A stretch of 64,000 bases of DNA. Origin: Luscinia megarhynchos. Lineage: Eukaryota; Chordata; Aves; Passeriformes; Turdidae. The notes beneath the pieces were generated by a model, which worked only from the letters and a program-made list of their open reading frames with translations, ran no database searches and was not told the DNA's origin. Both the position numbers and the translations under genes were made by a program. The stretch is from NCBI GenBank assembly GCA_034336665.1, contig CM067592.1, positions 48,687,783 to 48,751,782 of the forward strand, in the 5' to 3' direction. Below are positions 11,287 to 23,311 of the stretch, in pieces. Each line of letters starts with the position of its first letter. The first letter of the stretch is position 1.

Positions 11287-14200
11287 GTAAGGGACTGATG
11301 CCAGAAATGATGGATTGACTTAATCTGTTCATTATTAGACATGCAGATCACACGCCTGAAAGCTGGGAAAAGCCCACTCTGACACGAAGCAGCTTTCACT
11401 GCCGGAGCTATCTCTTGCAGTGATCATGTCCTGCCTGCTTTTCATTCCATGTGTTTCATGCACAGGACCATGTCGTTTAAACGGTTTGTGAGCATGGAGT
11501 CGGGAGGGTGTGAGTGCAGGCAGCACAGCAGTGCTGTTGTTATTGAATGCTGTTATTTATTATACATAATGATAAGACACCAATCACTGTGGCTTGGGTG
11601 TGCACTGCATGGCTTCAGCCAGCAGTTTCTGCCTGCAGAGCTGCGTTGGATTTCTCTGGTGCCTGTCATTAGGTTTTGTGTGTGTGTGTGTGGTGCAGAA
11701 GGAGTGTTATCATGCATCTGTGTATGTGTGTAAGGATTTCATTGCAGGGTGGTTATTAGGCACGCATGGCATAATAAAATGAGCATGTATGTTCATGCAG
11801 GGAAGGTGTTGGTGCATATGTGTGTGTCTACATGGAGAGGCGCCTTGATATTTAACAGGGTGCCGAGCAATCCCTGTCCCTGTTGGTCTCCATGACAGCT
11901 GCAGATAGCATCATTTGAAAGCCATCCTTGCTGTTTCTATTGCTCATCCCTCCTGTCAGTAGCATATTTGTGCATAGCAAAGATAAGGACAAAAACACAC
12001 ATGTGATCTTTTTGTAACTGGTGAGCATTTGTGGGTCAGATCTCGCTGTATTAGTTCAGTAGGGGAGCCTGAGGAATTACAATGATTAAAATATCTGAGA
12101 AAGATGATTGAAAGAAACTGGACAGTTTATCCTCACAGCAAGTAAGCTGAGCTGTTTTTTTTAAAATTAGGATATTTAGGTTGCTTGTGGAGTAAGTGTA
12201 TGTGTGTGTGTGTGTTTGAACAGTGCACCTGCATTGGGAGACAATGTGCAGAGTATCTCTGCCCACACATGAACTTGTAGACCACACTGCAAGTTATGCT
12301 ACAAGCAGGATCTTTCTCCTGCCTCTTCAAGACCCTGCAGTCACATTCTGCAGATTATTCCTCCTTTTCTGGCAAGCACAATGCAGTTAAGCCCAAATGA
12401 TTGGTATCAACCTAGACAAATGCCCCAATCAAGTTTACCACCAGTCTGTCAAACGTTGGTGTTTCCAGGCAAAGATGTGATTGCCTTTCTGTGGGGCAAC
12501 AGGAATTGCTATTTTGTTCAGGTTTCTATTGAGTACAGGCAGGGGAGAATTTCTTCTGATAACTATAGGGTGCTGCAGCAGTACCTTCATGATGCTTGTT
12601 TTTCTCCTTCTTGCTACCAAGTTGATGATTCCTTTAAGCAGTTAACTGTTTCCAAGCTAACTGCATTATGATTCTTTGTGAAATTCTTTAAGCAGAACCT
12701 TTTGGATAGACAGTTCTGTCAATTTTCTGCTTCATCTGTTTTACTTTGATATGGCTGCTGCTAAAATGCATTTTATCATCAGCCATAGGAAAAGTAAAAC
12801 CCCTCAAGGTGGTGCAGCAGGATCAGCCCCTCAGCTGATGCAGACAAGCATTGACTTCAGCCCTGCTATGTTGATTGCCACTAGTGGAGTTTCAGTTTTG
12901 CTGCATGGATTTTTCCAGAGACACACATGAAAAATAGCTGTGTCCCTTTATTTTTTAGCCCACAGGCAGGAGCAGGAGCAGTAATCAAGAAGGAAGCTAA
13001 TGGAAGATCAGGGCACAGAAATAAAATGGCAGAGACGTTAAAAATGGCAGCTTTCTTAGCTAAAATCACAGCCAGACTTAAGGTCTGGAATGCTGTGCGC
13101 GAGGATGAGCATCAGGATATTCTAAAACCTTCCCTATCTCTCCATTCAGTGTCATCACTTGTCACCAGAGGAAAATTGTGCTGCAAGAGTGGTCATGGTG
13201 GCTGCTGCTCTGTGAGCTGCTGTACCACCAAGCAGTGGTCTGCTGGGACACCTGAATGAGGTGATACCAGAGGTCTAACTGGGATTGCAGAGTTCATCCT
13301 CATTGCTGCTAGAACCTTCCTAAAATTAAAATAGTAAAAATGTTTAAAAATGGAAGTAGCAGCACTGGCTGGTAGTGTTTCTCTTTCTCTTTGGAGACAG
13401 ACAAAGAAAACTGCACTTTTGTTTCATACATCATTCAGTGTTCTCGTTGCTTAGTGAAGTGCTGACCAACATTTTATTTCGCCTGCCTGTTTGACTCACT
13501 CGTTTGCAAAGCTGTGTATCCCCCTGCCACCTACCCAGTGCTCCCCCTCACCTCACCCTACTTATCCTGAGCCTCTCCACGTCAGGGGCTCCAAGTCTGA
13601 TGTGAATATAGTCCCTCAGCCTGATATGGCTCCCCAGTCTGACACACCAGACCGAAATAAGTGCTTCTATTTTCCATCAGAGTACTAAGCAGAACATGAT
13701 TCATTTCCTGAATTATGTGGATTTCATCTAATTCCGTTCAAGGCATACATCTAGGTTAAAAGACCAGGCTTTCCCTGTATTTACTCAAAATGCTGTGAGG
13801 CTTTTTAGAGTGTAAGGATTTCATATCGGTGTTCATTAAAATCTGCTGTGTAGAAACCTTTGAAATGAAATCTGGGTTAATCCTGTGTCTGCAGTATCTG
13901 GGTTGATCCCACAAGCATAACAGCTTGAATTCACACAAAGACATTCATGCCAGTATTCAATGGGTTTGCTTCATTTTTGTGCAATGTCAGAGTAGTTTTC
14001 TTTTTAAAATGCACTGTGTAAAATAGCATGTTTGGTTACTTAATAAAGGCTCTGGAATCTACAGGGTTCCTGTTAATTTCAGAAAATTTTATTCACATTG
14101 GAAAAATATCTAATAGAAATAATTTATTGCAAATGTTTTGGCTGATTACCTACGGTTTTCAAGTTGTTGATGCCAATTAGACCCCTGACAAAATTACTTT

Positions 14201-15939
14201 ACTACCAGTTCATTCGTTTTTTTCCTATTTACATATCTGGCTGAAAATAAGGCAGCAGCAGGTGCTGTCCCACTGCTTTAGGCAGAGCAACCCAGCAAAC
14301 ACTAGACCTAGTAAAAGTCAGCACTGAATGGGAACAAGGCTTTGGCAACACATTTTACGAAGGCTCCTGAGGATGAGGCCAGTGCTGAGGACATCAGAAC
14401 AGAAGGGTAGCTCAGCTGTTAATGGTCTATGTGAGATTCAGAGTTAATCAAGTGAAATCCCTCAAATGTGAAAAATCTGGAGTAGGAGAGAGTCCAGAGT
14501 AGTATAGTCTCTAAAAGCTGAATTCCCTTTTGCTGTCAGTGAAGCCATATCCTCTCTCCTGTGAATCGCTGCAAACTAAGGACTGGTGGGCACAAACTGA
14601 GTAACCTTGGGGCCACTGGGGCTCTATGTTGAAGGCAGGAGGTGTGTTTGTCTACACTACAATCAGATGCCTTCAGGCCCTAGGCGTATACCTATTGGAG
14701 CAGGTATAAAGATACTTTGAAGCCCCATTTTGTGAGATTGAACTTGCTCTTTTACTCTAATAAGAGGCGATTTACAACAGGTCTCCTAACCTCACACCTA
14801 CTCCAGTCCTTAATATGAAAATAATACTTCTTCTTGCATATAACCCAAGATCAATTTTGTTGTCTAACAGCAGATAGGGTTGTGATTTTCTTGTTGCTGT
14901 TTAGCAATAGATAGTGTTTCAACTTCATGCCTCAGCAGTTTCTTGGCCATATGCCTACAAGAGATTCCTTGTCCAGGGGAACTGGAGGTGCCACCAGCTT
15001 CTATGGTTTAAAATCAAAGAAGTGGTAAAAATTCACCTTATACCAAACATACTTTGTGCAGTATCCATTAAAATTATTCGGTTTCTGGGGAAAGACTGAA
15101 ATTTATTTTGATTTATTAATTGAACTGAAGAATAGAACCTGCAAACAACAACTTCTTTAAAGAACTTGTTCAGCTAGGCAGCTGTTGGGCAGGTCTGTTT
15201 TAACAGAGATGTTTACAAATAAACAGAGATTTATTTCAAATAGACTCCAGGGTAGCGGTATTTCTTCCAAAATCTGACTGCCTCTGCAGTTAATTGAATA
15301 GAATTTATATAATTGTTTACTCTAGTTCTGTTTGGTGGCCAATGGTAATAAAATAAACAAAACAAAACCTCCTAATTGAATGAAAAATTACTTCTGTGCT
15401 GTTACTTTAACTGTTACAATAAGTCCATTTTCCACAGTTATATTAGTAATGGAGTGGTATAAATATTAGGGACCTATTTCTTTTAACATCTGCTTCTTAA
15501 AGACTGCAATTCATGAGCACAGCCTATAACATAATTACATCTTTACTCTCAAGAAAAGGAAAGCCTTTTTACATTGTTATAGAGATTTTGTTATGGTACG
15601 GTTTTAGCTGAAACTATCTCGTCTATAAATAAATTTTAATTTTATAGTTCCAGTTATATCGCTGTCCCCAATTTAATCTATTCTTAAAAGAAGTGCTGTC
15701 AGAAAATATAACTAGATATGTCTCTCTCTCAATATATACACAACATTGTGAGAAAAAAAGAGATAACTTTTGCAAATGAAGGAACCTTGTTATTTTTTTA
15801 CAGAGAATCCCTTTATGGTTTTCAGGTAAATTAATCCTTAAACCAAAAAAACACCTCAGCCAAGCACACAAAAAATGTTTGATGGTGTCATGCAGTCTCC
15901 ATTCCCTACACCGTCAGTGCAATGTTTTCCAAAATGTAG
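11287..15939. other. PALM2 intron between exons A and B, first part
   Basis: Intronic by position between two in-frame exons. It contains short (GT)n runs at 11677-11692 and 12199-12216, and otherwise nothing I can name. There is no recognisable additional exon. Confidence 0.7.
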
Positions 15940-17340
15940 TTCAGAGAGAAGGATATCATGCAGGGCAGTGTTAAATGCCTTGCACAACTCCAGGAAGACG
16001 ACATCTGCTGTCCTTCCCTTATCCACCAGTGATTTATGGCTCCATCATAGAAGGCCACCAAATCTCTCTGGCTTGATCTGCCCTTAATGAAGCTGTGTTA
16101 GCTGTCACCAATCATCTCCTTGTTTTTCTTGTGGCTTAGCATAGTTTCCAGGAGGATCCTGTTCCATGATCTTGCCAAGCACTGAGGTCGATGGGACTGA
16201 TTTGCCTATCAATGCACATCTTCCCTTTTCTCTATTTTAAAACCTGGGTTATGGTCCCACTTTTTCAGTCACTGGAAACAACTAGTCTGCCATAATTTCT
16301 CAAATAAACTGAATAACAGCTTAGCCCTCTCTTCTACCAATTGTCTCATCAAGTCCCATGAACTTGTGCACCTTCAGATTCCTTACATGGTCTTGAACTC
16401 GATGTTCTACTACAGTGAGTGGTTCCACATTCTCCCTGTCCCTGCCTTTGCCTTCTGCATCTCAGGCAGTGTGTTTGGAGCACTTGCTGGTGAAGGCTGA
16501 GGCAAAAAAGTCATTGAGTACCTCAACCTTCTCCATATCCCAGGTAACTAGGTCTGCTTTTTCTTTCTGGAGAGACTGAATATTTTCCCTAGTCTTCATT
16601 TTATCACCAACATACTTCTAGAAGCTTTTTTTTGTTGCCTTTGATGTCTCTGGCTGTATTTAATCCCATCAGGGCTCTAGCTTTCCTGACCTCATGCCTG
16701 GCTGTTTGAACAATCCCTTTTTATTCCTCACCCTGAGGAAATTATTTCACCACTTGCCCTTGTTTTCACTCTCTATAGGCTTTCTTTTTGTGTCTGAGTT
16801 TGTCCAGGAGATCCCTGTTATCTACACAGGCCTCCTGGCATATTTGCCTAGCTTGGTCTTTGTTGGGATAATCAGTCCTGAGCTTGGAGAAGGTGATACT
16901 TGAATATCAACCAACTTTCCTGGGTTTCGCTTCCCTCTAGGGTTTTATCCTATGGTACTTGACCAAGCAGAGGAGGCCAAAGTCTGCTGTCCTGAAGTCC
17001 AGGGTAGTGAGCTTTCTGTGCACATTTCTTGCTGCCCTAAGGATCTCAAACTTCATTTCTGGTCCTTGCAGTCGAGGATGCTCTCGAGCTTCACATTCCC
17101 CACCGGTCCCTCCTTGTTGGGAGAAAAAGGTCCAGCATAGCCCCTCCTGTCCTTGGCTCCTCTATCACTTGAAGAAGGAAGTTGTAATTATGGCGTTCCA
17201 GAAACCTCCTGGATTGCTTATGCCCTGCTGTTTTCCCTCCAAAAGGTATTGGGGTCGTTGAGGTCCCCCATGAAGAACAGGGCTTGTGAACATAAATTCA
17301 TTTTTAACTGTCTGTAGAGAGCTTCATCAGCAGTCCTGGG
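15940..17340 (-). mobile_element. CR1 LINE ORF2 (reverse transcriptase) remnant, minus strand
   Basis: Read on the minus strand, this follows CR1 ORF2 from the linker after the endonuclease into the reverse transcriptase. Recognisable blocks in plus-strand order are GGAAGACGACATCTGCTGTCC (reverse of the VDKGRAxDVVxLDF motif), TCAAGTCCCATGAACTTGTG (reverse of the GPDxxHPRVL region), AAAAAAGTCATTGAGTACCT (reverse of VLNDFFAS) and AGGAACCTCCTGGATTGCTT-like sequence near 17210. Frame is broken by many stops and indels, so it is a dead copy. Plus-strand frames here at 15875-16087, 16694-16903 and 16959-17261 are shadows. The outer limits are approximate; there is no intact 3' repeat end, so the copy is internal or truncated at both ends. 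Confidence 0.9.
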
Positions 17341-20239
17341 ACATGGAGAGGTTAAGAACTAATTCAGGGAGAAATTTCCATTTTGAGAGCACAGGGGACC
17401 CTTCTTTGTCCCATTCTGTGTATTAGCACCTTTGGGCTGATGCTCACCATCCTGAGAAGTTTGTCTCCCACCAGGATTTAAACTGAGAATCAAAAGCCTC
17501 TGTTCTGTATCATAAACAAAGGAACTATCCAAGGTTTAAACTTTTCAGTAAAAACAAAATAAAATAGAATAAAAGAATAGAATTGTTTATCCAGGCCAGC
17601 TACACTAATTGTTTACCACAGAGAGATAAGAGCTTTAGTCCTCTAGCTCATGTTCCTTATCTGCTTGCATGCCCTTGAAACACAGCTGTAATTATTCTGG
17701 TTTAATCCCTCTAAAGTTGTGCTTTTATTCAGGAAAAATATTATGTGTGAGTTGTGATTTGAATTGGGGTAGAGATATCCTGGGATGATCACGTAAATAA
17801 ACATACCATACAGGCAGGACTTCCTGAAACTCATCAAAATTAGCAGTGAGATTTCAAGTAGAAACAAGGTCCTTTAAGCACCTCATGGCTACTCCAGCAC
17901 ATTTTCTTTTAGCCAGCCTGGGTTGAGGCAGCTTCAGGCAGCTTACAGCTCTCTGCAACCCCAGCCCCTGCTGATGGCCTGAAACATGTTCAAAAATGAA
18001 TTCACCAGTCTAACTTTTTAAAATAATGAATGTAGGAATTTTAAGACTAGAAAAGAAAGGAATCTCTGAAATATAACTTTTCGGATTGCCTCTTTTGACT
18101 GATATGTGTGTGTGGAAAAGAGTGATAAACTGAAGCCAAGGAGAGACTGAATGTAGAGAATAAATTATTTTTTGGGTGATAATAATAAAAGACAACTGTG
18201 GCTCTGTAGTAATGATAACTTGCAAAGCTTATTTGTTTTGAGGGCAAAGGTTTGACAATTTTTGAAATCTCAGATTGTTAACTATTTCTGAAAGATTTGT
18301 CTTTCTATTAATCTTCTCTCACAGCTATACTTCCTTTGTAAATGTGGAGTGAAACTGTTACTCTTTTGTGTGTATCTTTAAGAGGGGGTTTTGTTCAGTC
18401 TTCAGTCCAACTGCAGGAAGGCCAGAAACTTCAGCTAGCTTGCAACTGTTTTTTATTCCAACTCCAAAATTTCCTAGGAATTAGACACATTCTCATGGAG
18501 TTAGAAGGTAATTTATGTGCCAACAGGAGCAAGCTTATCCCATGCATATCTTCATCCCAATACATGTGGATTCTTGACCGGGACAGAATCCCATGCCCCA
18601 TCCCCAGGAGACTTGCTCCCAGGTTGTGGGACCTCATTGTAGCATTCCCTTTTGCAAGCCATGTCTCTGGTAGTGTCAGCCTGCCAGGATAGCCCAGTCT
18701 CCTCATCCCTCCCCTCACTGCTGCAGCAGCCACTGGCACTTGTTTATAGTTTATTCTCATTATCGTGCTTAACCTTGCCACAGGTGAACAGAGCCATCAT
18801 TATCATCTTGCAATGAAAAAGTCTGAAATTTTAGATAGATTTCCTAAAGAGAGACACAGAAAAATAAACCCTGGCTCTCCAACATAAAACACCACTCTCC
18901 AGAAGAGGTTTTTCCCTGTTACTTCAAGCAGAATTTTCTGATAGACTGGAAGTTTAGAAAATATATGTAGAAAAGAAGCTGTGCTTGACTGTCATTTTAT
19001 TGTTCATTGTGTTTCATATCAATGTCATCTCAAGTCTTTAGTGAATGTTAGAAACACTTACCTTTTATTGGGCCATACCTGTGATCCCTGTCAGTGAAAC
19101 TAGACTGTACAGACCAATGCTCTGAATGACAGAGATACAAACTTTGTGTCTGCTCTTGTAGAGTCTTGACAATGTGTCTTGCTGTGGTAGGTTTCCTTGA
19201 AGCTAAAAGAGCTTGGGTTTTAGTTTATCCTCTTCATCTTTGACTGAAAACAACTGTCTGCTTGATTTACAAAGTTAAATAAATGGGACCGGAACAATTT
19301 AAAAGCAATGTACTCAGAATGTTTATACTGATGATTTTGCTAATGAATGGGAAGCTTTCTCTGAGGACCAGTTGTTGCTTTTTTCCCCAAAAAATCATTC
19401 CTAATTGAGCCTCTGTCTGTACAGCTGCAATTTCTGTTCCTCTGAGGTTTTCAAACAGACAAAGCATGAGACCCTCATGAAGAAGTCATCTATAGCTATC
19501 ATCATACCCATCCCTCAGCTCGTTTGCCACAGACATGCCTTTTCCTTGCATCTGCAGCTCTGGTGGCTCACACTGAAGATGTACCTTGCCATGGGGGCAC
19601 CCAGCTGAGATGCAGAGCTTCCCAATGTGAACACAAATCATGCCAGCTATCTCAGTCTTCCTTTGCCTGTTTCTGCAGTCATTTGGCACTGTGTTACATG
19701 TTCCTGTCTGCTCTGTTGCTGTGCTGAATATGTGCTTTGAGAAAAAGCAGTGGCTATTGTAAATACTCAGAAGAGCTGAAGGGCAGTTAAATGAACCTGT
19801 TATAGCAAGCAAAGAGGGAGGGAAGATAATCTCTGCAAAATCTTTTGGCTACCATGATTCCAGGTGGGGCTTATAATAGTGTCCATTGTTTATTTCCTTA
19901 TTTACTTGCTTCTCTTATTATTTATTTTCTCGTCTCCTCACGTGTACCCCCCTTATACCCACAACATGGTGGCTCACTGGTGCTGTAGCATAGTTCTGTT
20001 ATCCAGGAGCTGTAGGGAAAAAGGAGACCTGCTTTTTGGGGACAGGCAGAGCACCTGTCACTTTGGTGAGACGAATGCCTTGGAGATCCTGGCCTCAGTG
20101 GTCCACTGCAATAAGGATTTTATGAAAAGAAAAAATTCAGGCAAATTACCAATGCCTGTGTCTGAGAAGAAACTTAGGAAGAGGTTATGCTATCAGTCTC
20201 CAATGCCTGATCACAAAAGGTCATCAATTACAGGACAGA

Positions 20240-20263
20240 TTTAGACCTGCCGACAGGTCTAAA
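20240..20263. repeat. Perfect 10-bp inverted repeat with 4-base loop
   Basis: TTTAGACCTG and CAGGTCTAAA flank the loop CCGA. A transcript would fold into a short stable hairpin. Its position inside an intron gives no obvious role. Confidence 0.9.
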
Positions 20264-23200
20264 AATGATGGGAAGAGTTAATATGTTTTAATGTTCTGTG
20301 TGATGAGTACACATTAACTGACTGTTGGACAACCTTTGCAACTTTTGGGCTAAATGTAACCTTTTGTAATTATATGTAACCTTGTAATTTTTTTTTTTTT
20401 AATTCAAGACATCACTTCCTTAAGCTATTTCTAAGAAATGCTTCATTCATTTATTTCCTGAACAAAGAATAAAAACAAACTGGCAGTTCTACAGAATAAC
20501 GTTTAATCTTCCTTACAAACATGCTTTTTGCTCTTCAGATGGTTAAGCTTCACCAACTAGGATACTTTTTTGTTTAATCATATATATGAAAGCTATGACT
20601 ATGTGATTCAAGTAAAGACTACAACCAAGCTGCAAATTTTTGAGTTTGGCTTAATTCCCTAATCTGGGCAATGCTTGAATCATATCCATCTATCATGCAG
20701 ACTTGCTCTTCGGGCTAAAATAAGTGTCTTAGATCGTTGGAAAGACAACAAAAAGTTTTGCTGCTATATAAAACCAGCAAGCTGGAAATGCAAGCTGCTT
20801 GTCAGTTCCAGGGACAGTCATACCATACAAGGCCACATCTTGCAGCAGAGCAGAATAGAATCTCTTGTGTTTGCTGAGGACCACACCTCTCCTTTGTTCT
20901 GCAAGCGGATTCTCTCACACTGAAAACCCACATAGGAAAACTCTGCCTCAGTCTGGGCAGAGGCAGATTGTTTCATTTGCCTAATGGAAAATTATATACT
21001 ACAGCATTACTCAGGAATACATTCCGGGAGTCTGTTTATTTCCAGATGGACTTACCTGTCATGCAGTTTGTGCCCCTCTCTGCATTTGCATATTTCTGCA
21101 CAAATGGTTAAGGACATCTAACTTTAACATGCCTGCTCACACTACAGCAGGGCGAATAATCTTTTGGTTTCCATTTTTTTGAAAGGCAAGGGAAGGCCTG
21201 CTGGCAAAGGAACAAGGCTTTCTAGAATCTCAGTACTTCATGTCCCAGTGACCTCTTTGCTAACGCTGGCAACAGTGCTGTGCATCAGCAGGGCAGACAG
21301 GACATGCTGGGTAGCATGAACGAGCTGGGTTAGAGCCAGGTGGATGGCTCAGGAAGCAGCACAAGAATACGACAGCAAGAAATGCAGTGTTTGGAGAGGA
21401 AAAAGGGTTGACAGGACAAAGGAGGAATCCCAGAGCATTTTTGACAGTGGTTATTCTTGCACCTGTGTGCCTTACAAATTCGGTTTTATCAACCCAGGCA
21501 GATGCTTGAGAGCATGCACAAAGAGAACAGGATTCACTGCTCTGGGAGGCTTTCCCTTTTGATCCACTGAGTGATGGGGGCTCCAAACAGCAAAATCAGA
21601 CCCACTGCTGCCTCCACAGCTCCAGATCTGCCCAAAAACCTCACTCTTTTTGTACCAAAGTAACTTTTTGAAAAGGAGAATGAGTCTGAAATGCAGCCAG
21701 TTATGCTAGCATCCTAATGTGTTTGGGGAGTAACATCTAATTTATGCATATGACAGGAAAAAAATTTTCCTTGCACTCTTTTAGTAGGCATGGGCTGGTT
21801 TTATGTAGATTTGGGATTCCAACCTTTTGCCTTCATGATTTCCCATGGCACAAATACTGAATGGGTAGTGGAAGAAAATAATTTCATATTAATAAATAAC
21901 TTCAGCTCTAAAATGTTAAAGTATGGTGTTCTTCAAGCCTCAAAATCCAAAGACTTTTGACAAAACTTCAATTTGGTAAAGATTTAAGGAAAAGTGACTT
22001 TGATTTTAGTGGAACTACACCATGGATCATTAGTGGCAATTTTCTAGGGCACAGAAGACAATAATTAACTGGAACAGTCCACATTCAGAAGTGTTTCACA
22101 AGAGCAGGCACATTTCACTGGAGAAGGCTCAACTTGGGTCAACTTTTGACCTTTGTTTCTTCTCAGGATTATCATCTTCCTTGAGCTCAGGAGACAGAGG
22201 AAGGCTCTACTTCAGCAGGCACTGCTTTCAAGGACAGAGAGTACTGACTGCCCCCTCAACATTTCCTTGCACAGGAAGCTTGTTTAAGGGACTACCTCAA
22301 AAGGTACCAGCACAGCAAGGACTGGGGTTTTTCCCTTGTCATAAAAAGTTGTGACAAGTCTGTCAGGAGTGTCTGGACCTCCAGCTAAGACACTGACACT
22401 GTCACACTGTATGTGGGACTGAAATGCATTATTCATATGAACAAAGTTTATGGAAGTTATTTCAAAATCAGCAAGACTGATGGTTAGAACTAATCAACTT
22501 TCACAAAGCAGGGAGTGCAGAAGTGCCACGGAATAGATATAATGATTTATGAAAAGGATGCTAAAAGGTTTACTTGCTGTAATAAAATGTCCTCTGATAC
22601 TTAAACTTTAGATGCAACATTAAAGCAAAATGCAGCACTAACAGTAAAGGTTTTCTTTGCTTATACAGCATTAATTCTACAGTGTGCATTTGAGAAGCTA
22701 TGCATTATTTCCCTGCTAGCACTAAGTGTGAACAATTTAAAGCCCTCAGGCTTCGCTGTCCTGAAGCATGCAGCTGGAATAAATAGCATGTAAGATTGCT
22801 GTGCACCATTTTTATGGCCATCGCTGTGTCTGCTGCATGCAGACATTTGGCACAATTTCTTTCTGTCCTGTTCAATAGTTTTTCACTTATTTATGTCCTC
22901 ACTATGGTCAGTTCACATAACTGTGACCTGTTTTTTCAGTTTTTACATGATGCAGAATTCAGTTGGTTTTCCTATGCTTGCATGAACTAAGCAAAGTGAA
23001 GCTGCAAGCCATTTCAACAATCTCAATTCTCAATTCTGTGCAGACAAACCAAATCCCCTGAGAACAGTGGCAACCTAGAGGATCTCAAACCCAGTGCCCT
23101 TTCCACTCCAATAATAGAAAGCATTTTTAATGACATGATCTAATTTCTGCTGAAGGATTTAGCCCTGAAGAAACCATTCTCTTGCAGTAAATTAAAGAAT

Positions 23201-23267
23201 ACCAATACCAGACAGTACATAGCATAACTGTTGCTCTGTAAGTAAAGGGGTTCCTTCTCAAAGTGCA

Positions 23268-23311
23268 GCATATTCGCTGTATTCACAATATTCACTATAT
23301 TCACATATTCC
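23268..23311 (+). repeat. Short imperfect tandem repeat of TATTCAC
   Basis: Five imperfect copies of an 8-9 base ATATTCAC unit occur in about 44 bases. On the minus strand they read as an apparent Val-Asn-Ile/Thr repeat peptide, which is an artefact. Confidence 0.8.

Noticed and set aside
15875..17261. Plus-strand frames within the CR1 remnant
   Set aside because: They are antisense shadows of the CR1 reverse-transcriptase sequence.
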